Below, one piece after another: positions 24,672 through 32,324 of a DNA stretch of 64,000 nt. This DNA comes from Actinoplanes octamycinicus (GTDB lineage Bacteria > Actinomycetota > Actinomycetes > Mycobacteriales > Micromonosporaceae): contig NZ_JACHNB010000001.1 in NCBI RefSeq assembly GCF_014205225.1, forward strand, positions 7,421,501 through 7,485,500, given 5' to 3'. The notes under the pieces were generated by a model that saw only the letters and a list, made by a program, of their open reading frames with translations, did no database searches and was not told where the DNA came from. Numbering within the stretch: the stretch's first letter is position 1; every line of letters starts with the position of its first letter. A program made the position numbers and the translations under genes.

Positions 24672-25115
24672 TCAGGCGGAGGCCAGGGAGAAGACTCCGG
24701 TGATGCGGGTGGTGGGGTGTGCGGTGGGGAGGTGCGGGGTGCGGTCGCCGGTGAGGACGGAGTGGAGTTCGGCGAGGATGCGGCGCGGGGCCAGCGGCTT
24801 GGGGAGGTAGCGGTCGGCTCCGGCGGCCAGGCCGGCGTCCACGTCGTAGGGGTGGATGCTGGCGGAGAACATCAGGATCGCCAGGTCGCGGGTGGCCGGG
24901 TTGCGGCGGATCAGGCGGCAGAGGTCCATGCCGTTCATGTCCGGCATCCGGACGTCGGTGATCAGGGCGACCGGGTGGGCGCTGCCGACCAGGCGGGCGG
25001 CGGTGGCGCCGTCGCGGGCGGCGAGGGTGCGGTAACCGGCGTTCTCCAGGGCGAAGGTCAGTAGCTCGCGGACGTCGCGGTCGTCCTCGGCGATGACCAC
25101 CAGGGGCTGGTTCAT
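24672..25115 (-). CDS. Stand-alone receiver-domain response regulator (CheY-like)
   Basis: 147 aa, one receiver domain: VVIAEDDRDVREL, phospho-acceptor Asp in ALITDVRMPDMNG, Thr/Ser position FSAS and Lys in YLPKPL. No output domain follows, only a short tail (TAHPTTRITGVFSLASA). ATG 25115 is chosen because the upstream open frame is entirely minisatellite. No kinase gene is adjacent. Confidence 0.88.
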   Translation of the reverse strand: MNQPLVVIAEDDRDVRELLTFALENAGYRTLAARDGATAARLVGSAHPVALITDVRMPDMNGMDLCRLIRRNPATRDLAILMFSASIHPYDVDAGLAAGADRYLPKPLAPRRILAELHSVLTGDRTPHLPTAHPTTRITGVFSLASA

Positions 25116-25215
25116 GAGTGGGTCCTCCGGCTGACCTCGGGTACGTGACCTCCGGCTCTTCGGCGCGGCCGGATGCCGGTGCAGTGCGGGACGGTTGCGA
25201 CTCGGTGGCGGATCC

Positions 25216-25512
25216 TGTCTGGCGGGGCGGCGCTTCTGTCTGGCGGGGGTGCCTGGTTGGGGCGTCGCTTCTGCCTGTGGGCGTCGCTTCTGCCTGCCTG
25301 TGGGCGTCGCTTCTGCCTGGCGGGGGCGTCGCTTCTGCCTAGGGGTGTCGCTTCTGCCTGGCGGGTGTCGCTTCTGCCTGGCGGGTGTCGCTTCTGCCTG
25401 GCGGGCGTCGCTTCTGCCTGGCGGGTGTCGCTTCTGCCTGGCGGGCGTCGCTTCTGCCTGGCGGGTGTCGCTTCTGCCTGGCGGGTGTCGCTTCTGTTTG
25501 GCGGGGGCGTCG
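25216..25512. repeat. 20-bp minisatellite, 12 copies
   Basis: Twelve copies of the core GTCGCTTCTGCCTGGCGGG lie between 25262 and 25500, with an exact 20-bp period from the fourth to the last and slightly longer early units; decayed units extend left to about 25216. It fills the gap between the receiver gene and the DUF4126 gene. Because 20 is not a multiple of 3, all frames through it look open, producing spurious long ORFs on both strands. Confidence 0.9.
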
Positions 25513-25529
25513 CGGGGCACTTGTCGGGC

Positions 25530-25946
25530 ATGGCCGACAGCGTTCTGGTGCGTTCCGCGGTTCTCGGCGCCTCGGCGGGCGCCCGCAGTCTCACTCCCCT
25601 GGCTCGCCTGGCGCTGCGCAAGCGTGGCTGGATCCGGGTGGCGGCGGGGGCGGCGGCGCTCGGCGAGATGGTGTTCGACAAGTCGGCGAAGGCGCCGAGC
25701 CGGCTCAAGCCGGCGCCGCTCGCCGGGCGGGTGGTGCTCGGGGCGATCGCCGGGGCGGCCTACGCGCGGCGGCGCGGGGCCGGGATGGTCGGACCGGCTG
25801 CGGTCGCCGGGCTTACGGCCGGGGCGGCCAGTTTCGCCGGGGCGCGCTGGCGGGCCTACGCCGCGCGGCATGACTTCGCGGTGCCGGGTGCGGTGGCGGA
25901 GGACGCGGCGGCGGTGGCCTTGGCCTGGGCTTCCTCGCGCGACTAG
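25530..25946 (+). CDS. DUF4126-like membrane protein
   Basis: 138 aa with Ala/Gly-rich hydrophobic segments. The order GARSLTPLARLAL, AALGEMVFDKSAKAPSRLKP and LAGRVVLGAIAGAAYAR follows the DUF4126 pattern (GLRS-TP, GELVADK-PSR, ARxxxGAxxG). Function unknown. ATG 25530 lies 18 bp after the end of the minisatellite; no clear ribosome site. Confidence 0.7.
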   Translation: MADSVLVRSAVLGASAGARSLTPLARLALRKRGWIRVAAGAAALGEMVFDKSAKAPSRLKPAPLAGRVVLGAIAGAAYARRRGAGMVGPAAVAGLTAGAASFAGARWRAYAARHDFAVPGAVAEDAAAVALAWASSRD

Positions 25947-25975
25947 GGGCGGCCTTCGGCACTGGCGCGGACTCG

Positions 25976-26171
25976 CTCAGCCGCCCGGTTCGGTCTCCAC
26001 TCGCTCAGCCGTCCAGCTCGGTCTTCACCCGCTCGGCCGCCGAGTTCAGTCTCGACTCGCTCGGCCGCCGAGTTCGATCTCCACCCGCTCGGCCGCCGAG
26101 GTCGAACTCCACGGGCTCAGCCGCCGAGTTCGAACTCCACGGGCTCAGCCGCCGAGTTCGATTTCGACCAG
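25976..26171. repeat. 28-bp tandem repeat, seven copies, overlapping a gene 3' end
   Basis: Units start at 25976, 26004, 26032, 26060, 26088, 26116 and 26144 (CTCGGCCGCCGAGTTCGATC type). The last unit contains the stop codon and final codons (LVEIELGG) of the nitroreductase-like gene; the other six extend downstream of that stop. Confidence 0.85.
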
Positions 26172-26504
26172 CGGGCTGCCGGCCAGCCAGGACTCCATGG
26201 TGCCGGCCCAGGACAGGCTCGGCACGATCTCGCCGAACACGCGGGCGCGCTCGGCCGGGTCGGTCACCGGACGGGCACGTACCGGAAGGTCCTGGTCCTT
26301 GAGGTGCAGGGTGAACTCGGGATGGGCGAGCAGGTTGGCATACCAGTCGCGGCGGCCCGGACTGCCGGAGAGCCAATAGCGGCCGCCCGCCCGGTAGCGC
26401 CACGTCTCCATCCGTCGGGGCCGGCCGCTGCGCCGCCCGATCGTGGTGATCTCCACGGTCTGCTGCTCGTCCAGGGCCTGCCGGATCGCGTCGGTCGCCG
26501 TCAT
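26145..26504 (-). CDS. Deazaflavin-dependent nitroreductase family protein
   Basis: 119-aa split-barrel protein of the F420-binding DUF385/Ddn-like family: VEITTIGRRSGRPRRMETWRY, then YWLSGSPGRRDWYANLLAHPEFTLHLK, the hallmark run of the family. Such proteins use F420H2 to reduce varied substrates. ATG 26504 fits family lengths better than TTG 26525. The C-terminal coding sequence is the seed unit of a 28-bp repeat array. Confidence 0.85.
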   Translation of the reverse strand: MTATDAIRQALDEQQTVEITTIGRRSGRPRRMETWRYRAGGRYWLSGSPGRRDWYANLLAHPEFTLHLKDQDLPVRARPVTDPAERARVFGEIVPSLSWAGTMESWLAGSPLVEIELGG

Positions 26505-26591
26505 CCGGCCATCCTGTTCCCTCAACCCGACTTCAGCTCAAGCATGCTCGCGCGGGGCCGATACCTTCACGGCCGCGACCATCTACGGGAG

Positions 26592-27227
26592 CTAGTTCAG
26601 TAGGCGCTGCGCCCAGTAGACCTGGCCGTCCGGGCCGACCCCGATCAGCGCGACCAGCAGGTCGTCGACCGACACGGGCGCGGTCGCCACGGCGGCCTCC
26701 GGCGGAGTGCCCGGGCGGGCCCGGTGCAGCACGGTCTGCAGGGTCACCGGCGAGGCGTCCACCGACGCGGTGACGGCGCTGCCCGGCCACCAGAAACCGC
26801 CGTTGATCTCGCGCGCGCCGATGCCGCGCAGCCACGGGTAGCGTTCCTCGGCGAGATCGAGCGCGTGGTCCGATCCGGCGCCGACGTCGGCGGGGTCGGC
26901 CGCGGTCGCCGCGATGAATCCGGGCATCAGACGACGGCGTTTGTCCAGCAGCACGATCCGGAACGAATCACCGGCCCGCGCCTCGGCGGGCGGCGTCCAG
27001 CTGACCCGGCCGAGCAGGATCTGCTCGCCGGGCTCGGCGTGCTCGGCGTTGCCCGGGGCCAGGGCGGCGTCGGCGGTCGCCTGGTCGACGAACCGCAGCG
27101 TGGCCTGGGCGTGCAGGGTCTGCGGCGGGTAGGGCGCCCGCTGCTGCCACCACCGCCGGCCGGCCACCGCACCGGCCACGGCCAGCAGGAGCACCACGCC
27201 CAGGATCAGTCCCACCCGTCGCCGCAC
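26592..27227 (-). CDS. Hypothetical membrane-anchored protein
   Basis: 211 aa with one N-terminal signal-anchor helix (MRRRVGLILGVVLLLAVAGAVAGRR, residues 1-24) and an extracytoplasmic, beta-rich remainder. No cysteine after the helix, so not a lipoprotein. I recognise no family; the ending GVGPDGQVYWAQRLLN is not diagnostic. Divergent from the YwqJ-like gene, 37 bp apart. Confidence 0.7.
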   Translation of the reverse strand: MRRRVGLILGVVLLLAVAGAVAGRRWWQQRAPYPPQTLHAQATLRFVDQATADAALAPGNAEHAEPGEQILLGRVSWTPPAEARAGDSFRIVLLDKRRRLMPGFIAATAADPADVGAGSDHALDLAEERYPWLRGIGAREINGGFWWPGSAVTASVDASPVTLQTVLHRARPGTPPEAAVATAPVSVDDLLVALIGVGPDGQVYWAQRLLN

Positions 27228-27264
27228 CGGCCCATCCTAGATTCAGCTGGCTACAGTGGCGATC

Positions 27265-27936
27265 ATGACGGCACTGACCCGGATCGATGCGGAAGAGCGT
27301 GCCCGCCGCTGGATCGAGGAGGCCGCCCCCGGCGCCGAACCGGTCCTGTACGAGTTCGAGCTGGGCTGGGTGATCTCCGCCCGGTTCCCGCCCGGCGATC
27401 CCAGCAACGTGCCGAGCATGGTGCTCGACCGGCGGACCGGCGATCTGGTCCTCGGCGGCACGCTGCCGCCGTCGCACCTCGCCGAGTGGTATGCCCGGGA
27501 CTTCCGGCCACCGCCCCGACCGGCACGGGCCGTGCCCCGGGCCCGGCGTTTCCCGGCGACGATGAGCCGGCTGACCGTCGCCGGGAAGCACTGGCTGGCG
27601 CTCAGCGGCCGCTCCGAGATCACGCTGCCGCCGCACCCGGCCGTCGCCGCGTTCTTCGAGGCGATGCCGGCGCAGTACCGGGAGCGCGGCTGTGACCGGT
27701 CGGCCGAGGCGGCGGTCTTCTCCCGGCTCTTCTGGGCCGAGGAGAACGCCCGGGCCGAGGCGGGCCGGCCGCCGCTGACCCTGGCCGAGCTGCGGGAGCT
27801 GGTCCGCGGCGCGCGGCTGGAGTCGTACCGGATCCGCGAGGACGGCGACCCGGCCGCCGGGACGCCGGTCCGTCCCGGGCTGCCGGCCCTGCTGCTCCTG
27901 GACTACCTGGGGCTGAGCCCGGACGCGGCCGCGTGA
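27265..27936 (+). CDS. YwqJ-like deaminase-fold protein lacking zinc ligands
   Basis: 223 aa. The N-terminal part (EEAAPGAEPVLYEFELGWVISARFPP, VLDRRTGDLVLGGTLPP) resembles YrhB/Imm35-type proteins. The C-terminal part follows the YwqJ-related deaminase pattern: a Cys-x-Ser/Ala-Glu region (GCDRSAEAAVFSRLF), GRPPLTLAELRELVRGA, IREDGDPAAGTPV and a final LLDYLGL. Active relatives have a PCxxC zinc motif after the GTxxxP segment, but here it reads PGLPAL, so catalysis is unlikely. It overlaps the SUKH-3 gene by 4 bp (GTGA). Start ATG 27265 rather than GTG 27256. Family comparison is from memory and not aligned. Confidence 0.6.
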   Translation: MTALTRIDAEERARRWIEEAAPGAEPVLYEFELGWVISARFPPGDPSNVPSMVLDRRTGDLVLGGTLPPSHLAEWYARDFRPPPRPARAVPRARRFPATMSRLTVAGKHWLALSGRSEITLPPHPAVAAFFEAMPAQYRERGCDRSAEAAVFSRLFWAEENARAEAGRPPLTLAELRELVRGARLESYRIREDGDPAAGTPVRPGLPALLLLDYLGLSPDAAA

Positions 27937-28415
27937 CGCGCTTCCCGGACGAGGTCGACGCCGTCCTGCGGAACGCCGGCTGGTCCGAGGGCCGGCACGT
28001 CCCCGAGGTGGCCGGCCACATGATCGAGGTGGTGTGCGCCTACACCGCGGCCGGCGGCGCCCGGCACACCCGGTTCCCGGCCGCCGAGCGGGCCCTGGCC
28101 GAGTTCGCCGGGATCTACATCGACCAGGACGGTCCCGGCCTCGTGCTGCGCCGCTCCCTGTTCGCGATCGACCCGACGATGGCGATCCCGACCGCGACCA
28201 CCCTGGCCGACTTCGGCGCGGCGCTGGGCAGCCGCCTCTTCCCGCTCGGCGTCGAGGGCGTCGACGACGCCGTCCTGGCCATCGACGAGCGCGGCCGGGT
28301 CTTCGCCCTCGACCCGACCGGCGAGTGGCATCTCGGCGACACCCTGGACGCGGCCCTGACCACTCTGGTCACCGGGGCCGCCCCGGCCCGCGTGTCGGAC
28401 AGCGGCACCTGGTGA
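27933..28415 (+). CDS. SUKH-3 family immunity-type protein
   Basis: 160 aa. N-terminus FPDEVDAVLRNAGWSEGRHV is characteristic of SUKH-3 proteins, which in polymorphic-toxin loci act as immunity proteins, often against nucleases or deaminases. YLDQDGPGLVLRR-type and SRLFPLGVEGVDDAVLAIDERGRV segments fit the SMI1/KNR4 fold. GTG start 27933 is translationally coupled to the YwqJ-like gene. No toxin gene is adjacent, so this pair may be an orphan immunity cassette. Confidence 0.8.
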   Translation: MTRFPDEVDAVLRNAGWSEGRHVPEVAGHMIEVVCAYTAAGGARHTRFPAAERALAEFAGIYIDQDGPGLVLRRSLFAIDPTMAIPTATTLADFGAALGSRLFPLGVEGVDDAVLAIDERGRVFALDPTGEWHLGDTLDAALTTLVTGAAPARVSDSGTW

Positions 28416-28439
28416 CCGGAAACGGGCGGTGCCCTGGTC

Positions 28440-28456
28440 CCGGCCGGTTTGGCCGG
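28440..28456 (+). terminator. Hairpin after SUKH-3 gene
   Basis: CCGGCC-GGTTT-GGCCGG, perfect 6-bp stem, 24 bp after the stop at 28415. Followed by GCGATCCGTTTATCC, with no strict U tract. Confidence 0.5.
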
Positions 28457-28547
28457 CGATCCGTTTATCCTGAATGGCCTGGTGCGGGCACATGAGATCC
28501 GCGAGTGGCGGGAGATCTACGGCTGAGCGCGGTCGAGGGGAGGCGGC

Positions 28548-28922
28548 ATGCTTCGCGGGGTTGCCAAGGTCCGGATCGGCGTCCGTGACCAGGAGCGCGC
28601 CAAGCGTTTCTGGACCGAGACCGTGAAGTGCGAGGTCGTTCAGGATCAGCGCTACGGCGACGAGCGCTGGCTGGAGGTCCGGCTGCCCGACGGGGTGGTG
28701 CTGATCCTGGAGCGGGCCGACGGGCCGGATCCGGCGGCCGCGGACGGACAGCCGAACACGCCGGTCTTTCTCGCCTGCGACGACGTGGACGCGACCTGGC
28801 GGGAGCTCACCGACCGGGGTGTGAGCTTCGTCCAGGAGCCGATCGACATGCCGTTCGGACGCTGGGCCCTGCTGGAGGACAGCGAAGGCAACCGCTTCCC
28901 GCTGCTCGCTACCCGAGGCTGA
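28548..28922 (+). CDS. VOC family (glyoxalase-like) protein
   Basis: 124-aa vicinal-oxygen-chelate protein: KVRIGVRDQERAKRFWTETVKCEV, WLEVRLPDGVVLILE, then VFLACDDVDATWREL and WALLEDSEGNRFPLL, the typical two beta-alpha-beta-beta-beta modules. Ribosome site GAGGGGAGG lies upstream. Its 3' end overlaps the convergent hypothetical gene by 14 bp. Ligand or substrate unknown. Confidence 0.9.
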   Translation: MLRGVAKVRIGVRDQERAKRFWTETVKCEVVQDQRYGDERWLEVRLPDGVVLILERADGPDPAAADGQPNTPVFLACDDVDATWRELTDRGVSFVQEPIDMPFGRWALLEDSEGNRFPLLATRG

Positions 28923-30096
28923 AGGACCGCCGCAGATCAGCCAGGAACGAGTCGGCCGCTGAGCCGTGGGCGGTTACCGCGTACCAGACCGCTTCCAGGG
29001 CGGCCCGCAGCGGATCCGGCTCGGCGGCGGCCGGCAGGGCGGGCAGCGCCATCGACACCGGGTCGAGGGGTACGGCCAGCATCCGGGCGATCAGCTCGCG
29101 CGGCTCCATGGGTGGCAGGTAGTGCGGCTCGAAGCGGACCTCGGTGTGGTGGGTCTCCGCGCCGCGCTCCCCCATCAACTGCTTCCGCAGCGTGGCCAGG
29201 TCGGTGTACTCGGCCGGCAACGGCTCGCCGTGTTCCAGCGCTGACCAGGCCGGCGCCAGCCACGGCACCTGGGCGATGCCCGCGTGCTGATAGGCGCGCC
29301 GGGCCGCCCAGAGCGCGATCCGTCGCTGGGTGGCCGGGCCGGCGTCGACGACGGCGTCCGCGGTGTCCCGGTCGTACTGAACGATCTGGAGGATGTTGCC
29401 GCCGACCTGGCGCAGCTGATCGGTGGGCGGGCGGCCGCCCCAGACCCGGGCCAGCTCCCGAGCCTCGAACTCGGCCTGCCGGCGCAGCCGTGCCTCCTGC
29501 TCGCGGCGTTCGGTCTCGGCACGCTGCTCGGCGGTCGGCGGCTTGGGCAGGCCCCGCGCCCACTGATGCTGGTGGGCCGCGTCCTTGCTGGTCTGCCGCA
29601 GCACCGCGTCGGGCCGCGGCTGCCCGGCCGGGTCCGGCCAGAAGCGCAGCAGGTAGCGGTCCGGCCGGTGGTCGAGGTAGCTCGCGTCGTCGTCCTCGAT
29701 GGTGTCCGGGTCGATCCCACCGTACGGATCCCGGCCGAGGTCCATGCCGCTGGCGCAGTACTGCACCCGGTAGACCGGCGCCTCGAGCTCGATCTCCACC
29801 AGCTCGGACTCGCCCCATTCGACCAGGCCGACCGGGGACCCGTTGGGCACGAACGACACCTCGACCACCTCCTCCCACCCGTCGGCGGGCGGGGGCGGCT
29901 GGTCGTGCATCTCCACCGTGAACCGCACCCGGCCGGTGTGCGTGCCGGTCTGCAGGATCAGCACGCCGGGCTCCGCCGCGCCGCACAACCCGTTGGCCTG
30001 CCCGGCGAACGCGTCGGTCAGGTCGGGCACGTCGTCACTGGTGACGTAGATCTGGCAGTAGGCGATTCCCGCGGTCCCGTCGTAGAGAATTCGCAT
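28909..30096 (-). CDS. Hypothetical protein with central charged helix
   Basis: 395 aa, cytosolic by appearance. The N-terminal 120 residues are acidic and beta-rich (VYVTSDDVPDLTDAF-like, DGWEEVVEVSFV, DDDASYLDHRPDRYLL). Residues about 195-225 are a strongly charged helix (RAETERREQEARLRRQAEFE), probably coiled coil. The C-terminal part is helical with EPRELIARMLAVPLDP. I do not recognise the family. ATG 30096 (MRILYDGTAGIAY) is the sensible start; upstream open frame is shadow. Confidence 0.75.
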   Translation of the reverse strand: MRILYDGTAGIAYCQIYVTSDDVPDLTDAFAGQANGLCGAAEPGVLILQTGTHTGRVRFTVEMHDQPPPPADGWEEVVEVSFVPNGSPVGLVEWGESELVEIELEAPVYRVQYCASGMDLGRDPYGGIDPDTIEDDDASYLDHRPDRYLLRFWPDPAGQPRPDAVLRQTSKDAAHQHQWARGLPKPPTAEQRAETERREQEARLRRQAEFEARELARVWGGRPPTDQLRQVGGNILQIVQYDRDTADAVVDAGPATQRRIALWAARRAYQHAGIAQVPWLAPAWSALEHGEPLPAEYTDLATLRKQLMGERGAETHHTEVRFEPHYLPPMEPRELIARMLAVPLDPVSMALPALPAAAEPDPLRAALEAVWYAVTAHGSAADSFLADLRRSFSLG

Positions 30097-30153
30097 CCGC
30101 CGATCTTTGCACGGCTTGACCCGGACCCTGGGGTACGGGTTTATCGTCGCCGC

Positions 30154-30813
30154 ATGATCACCACCGACCTGCGGCAGTACCTGCGGAGCCTGCCCGTCTT
30201 CGCCGGTCCGCTGCCCGATTTCGATCCGGGCGCCGCGCCGGACGAGCCGGAACCACTGTTCGTCGCGTGGCTCACCGCGGCCGTGGACGCCGGGGTGCGC
30301 GAGCCGCACGCCATGACTCTGTCGACCGTCGACAGCGACGGCATCCCGAACGCCCGCGTGCTCATTCTCAAGAACGTCGACGCGGACGGCTGGCAGTTCG
30401 CCGTGCACGCGGGCAGCCCGAAGGGCCGGGAACTGCACCGGCATCCGGTCGCCGCGCTGACCTTCTACTGGCCGGAGCAGGGCCGGCAGATCCGGGTCCG
30501 CGGGCGGGTCCGTCCGGAACCGGCCGACCGCAGCGCCGCGGACTTCCTCGCCCGCCCGGCCGGCTCGCGCGCGGAGGCCTCCCTCGGCCGGCAGAGCCAG
30601 CCGCTGGCCGATCCCGCGACCCTGGTGCGGGAGGTGGCGGCGGCCCGCGCCCGCATCGAGGCGGAGCCCGGTTTCGTCGCCGAGGAGTGGACGCTGTGCA
30701 CTCTGGCCGCCGACCGGGTCGAGTTCTGGCAGGCCGACAAGGAGCGGAAACACACCAGGCTTCGGTACGCCCGCAGCGCCACCGGCTGGGCCCGCGAGTT
30801 GCTCTGGCCCTGA
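30154..30813 (+). CDS. Pyridoxamine 5'-phosphate oxidase-like protein (PdxH family)
   Basis: 219-aa FMN split-barrel protein: PHAMTLSTVDSDGIPNARVLILKNVD, SPKGRELHRHPVAALTFYWPEQGRQIRVRGRV, GRQSQPLADP and the C-terminal dimerisation motif ADRVEFWQADKERKHTRLRY, where typical PdxH has RxHxRxxY-like ends. Likely oxidises pyridoxine/pyridoxamine phosphate or a related alcohol/amine. The C-terminal ending differs from canonical PdxH (RLRYAR), so substrate is uncertain. Start ATG 30154 with a TTGACC/TTATCG promoter-like pair just upstream. Confidence 0.85.
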   Translation: MITTDLRQYLRSLPVFAGPLPDFDPGAAPDEPEPLFVAWLTAAVDAGVREPHAMTLSTVDSDGIPNARVLILKNVDADGWQFAVHAGSPKGRELHRHPVAALTFYWPEQGRQIRVRGRVRPEPADRSAADFLARPAGSRAEASLGRQSQPLADPATLVREVAAARARIEAEPGFVAEEWTLCTLAADRVEFWQADKERKHTRLRYARSATGWARELLWP

Positions 30814-30880
30814 GCCGCCGAGGTGAAAGCCAGGATCCGCCCGAGGCGAAAGCCGCGGCCCGCCGATGTGAAGATCATGT
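30811..30880. repeat. Degenerate 22-24-bp repeat at stop codon of PdxH-like gene
   Basis: Three imperfect units (CCGCCGAGGTGAAAGCC, CGCCCGAGGCGAAAGCC, CGCCGATGTGAAGATC) follow immediately after the stop codon at 30811-30813. Confidence 0.5.
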
Positions 30881-30934
30881 GGAGATGCGCCGCCCGGCCT
30901 GCCGCCCGCCGCCGATCGCTGATCTGATCTCGGG

Positions 30935-31360
30935 GTGCCCGACCTGACCTCCGCGATTCTGCCCGCCCTCGTCCTGGCGATCTGGGTGCCGTCCTGGTGG
31001 CGCCGCACCCGCGGGTTCCGGTTGCGGTTCGCCCTGCTGGCGCCGGTCGTCTGCGGACTCGGCTTCGTGATGGCGGCGTTCCTGGCGCTGACCCAGGGCG
31101 GCGGCTCGTGTCCGGGCTCGTGCCCGGGCGGCGCGGTGCAGCGCTGGGCGGCCGGCGCCGACAACCCGGCCCCGCTCGTCGCCTGGCTCGGCGCGAGTTC
31201 GCTGCTCGCGTTCCTGGTCTCGGTGGTGCTGACCGTCGTCACGCTGATCGTCGAGTTCGTCCTGCTGGTCCGCCGGGACGCGCGCGCCGGCCGTACCGGG
31301 AATGGTGAAGCGCAACCCGGAGCGGACCGTGCGGAAAGGGTCATCTGGTCAGAGCGTTGA
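30935..31360 (+). CDS. Hypothetical membrane protein
   Basis: 141 aa, GTG start. Three hydrophobic segments (about residues 6-20, 30-54 and 85-112), with a CPGSCPGG loop between the second and third that could form a disulphide. Tail charged. No family recognised. Confidence 0.65.
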   Translation: MPDLTSAILPALVLAIWVPSWWRRTRGFRLRFALLAPVVCGLGFVMAAFLALTQGGGSCPGSCPGGAVQRWAAGADNPAPLVAWLGASSLLAFLVSVVLTVVTLIVEFVLLVRRDARAGRTGNGEAQPGADRAERVIWSER

Positions 31361-31505
31361 CCACCAGGTCGGTGAAGCCGTTCACCAGCAGCACCACGGC
31401 GATGCAGGTGAGCAGGATGCCGGCGATCCGGTCCAGCATGGCGGCGGCCGCCGCGTTGATCCGGCGCTCGACATGCCCGGACAGGTAGAGGGCGATCAGC
31501 CGCCG
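31341..31505 (-). pseudogene. MarC-family C-terminal remnant
   Basis: The minus strand encodes about 50 residues (HVERRINAAAAAMLDRIAGI, then LLTCIAVVLLVNGFTDLVV) ending at a stop at 31341-31343. The pattern of RxxGxLLxxIAVxxxxNG matches the last helix of MarC-type NAAT membrane proteins, normally about 200 aa. There is no N-terminal part; the next gene (31526, plus) occupies that place. It also overlaps the 3' end of the preceding plus-strand gene. Probably a deletion remnant. Confidence 0.55.
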
Positions 31506-31525
31506 TTCAGGAGGTCGGTGCGAGG

Positions 31526-31930
31526 ATGCACACCATGTCCAGCCGACTTGATCAGAGTGTTCGCGAACGACTGGACCGGGAACCGCTGGCCTGGTTGTGC
31601 ACGCTGCGGCGGGACGGCAGCCCGCACCAGACCCCGGTGTGGTTCGTGTTCCGCGACGGGACCTTGTGGATCTGCAGCGCCGAGAAGAACCGCAAAGTTC
31701 GCAACGTGCTTCTCGACCCGCGGGTGTCCGTGGCGCTGGAGGGCGGAAGCGCGCCCGTGGTGGCGGAAGGCCGGGTGACGGTTCGCCCGTGTGACTTCTC
31801 GCCGGACGTCGTCGACCGGTTCAAGTCCAAGTACGACTGGGACATCACGCTTGCGAACGAGCACGAGGGCCCGCGGGTGCTGCTGGAGATTCCCGTCGCG
31901 CGCTGGCTGCTCGCCGGCGTCGCGCAGTGA
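31526..31930 (+). CDS. F420-dependent/PPOX-class split-barrel protein
   Basis: 134 aa: LDREPLAWLCTLRRDGSPHQTPVWFVF, LWICSAEKNRKVRNVLLDPRVSVALEG and DITLANEHEGPRVLLEIPVARWLL, typical of TIGR03618-like F420/FMN-binding proteins. Starts at ATG 31526 (AGGAGG 11 bp upstream) or ATG 31535 (GAGG 9 bp upstream). Likely a redox enzyme of unknown substrate. Confidence 0.88.
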   Translation: MHTMSSRLDQSVRERLDREPLAWLCTLRRDGSPHQTPVWFVFRDGTLWICSAEKNRKVRNVLLDPRVSVALEGGSAPVVAEGRVTVRPCDFSPDVVDRFKSKYDWDITLANEHEGPRVLLEIPVARWLLAGVAQ

Positions 31931-31960
31931 CGACTCCGCCAGGAGCGGGCCGCAGCTTGA

Positions 31961-32001
31961 GACGGATCACGGACAGCGCGGACCGGTGGCACTGATCCGT
32001 C
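31961..32001. repeat. 9-bp inverted repeat after PPOX gene
   Basis: GACGGATCA (31961-31969) and TGATCCGTC (31993-32001), perfect arms 23 bp apart, 30 bp after the stop at 31930. Could be a terminator stem or an operator for what follows. Confidence 0.45.
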
Positions 32002-32131
32002 GGCGACAGTGACGGCATGAAAGCTCTGCCGCTCGTCGCGCCGATCGCCCCAGGAACGCACCTGGCGGTCTCCGGCACGGTCTGATCTTGGCTGCCCGCT
32101 TGCTCCCGTCCGATCCCCCGCGGAGGCACAC

Positions 32132-32302
32132 ATGCAGATGGACGACGCCACGGTCACCTGGGAGACGCTGTGCGGTGCGGCGGACGAGAACCGCTTGCGG
32201 CTCGTCGCCTACGCCCACCAGCTGCGCGAGCGCATCGACGCACTCCGGGCGCAGGTCGACGAGCTTCGCCAGCGGATCGCGGACTCCGGCGACGACCTGT
32301 AG
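32132..32302 (+). CDS. Small coiled-coil protein (56 aa)
   Basis: MQMDDATVTWETLCGAADEN is followed by a regular amphipathic helix (LRLVAYAHQLRERIDALRAQ, then VDELRQRIADSGDDL) with leucines in heptad spacing. GGAGG at 32122-32126 lies 5 bp before ATG 32132, and third positions are GC-rich, so it looks real. No family recognised. Probably a soluble dimer. Confidence 0.65.
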   Translation: MQMDDATVTWETLCGAADENRLRLVAYAHQLRERIDALRAQVDELRQRIADSGDDL

Positions 32303-32324
32303 CAGCGCCGGGTAGGCGCTGGGC

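Noticed and set aside
25216..25512. CRISPR array
   Set aside because: Units are contiguous with no unique spacers, and no cas genes are present.
24672..25871. 399-aa minus-strand protein with N-terminal repeats fused to a receiver domain
   Set aside because: The first 250 residues are minisatellite and intergenic DNA; ATG 25115 gives a normal receiver protein.
27265..28415. Complete toxin-immunity locus
   Set aside because: The deaminase-like protein lacks zinc ligands and any export or toxin-delivery domain, and no second toxin is adjacent.
28489..28527. Short frame before the VOC gene (VRAHEIREWREIYG)
   Set aside because: Only 14 residues and no ribosome site; reported residues are not enough to support a gene.
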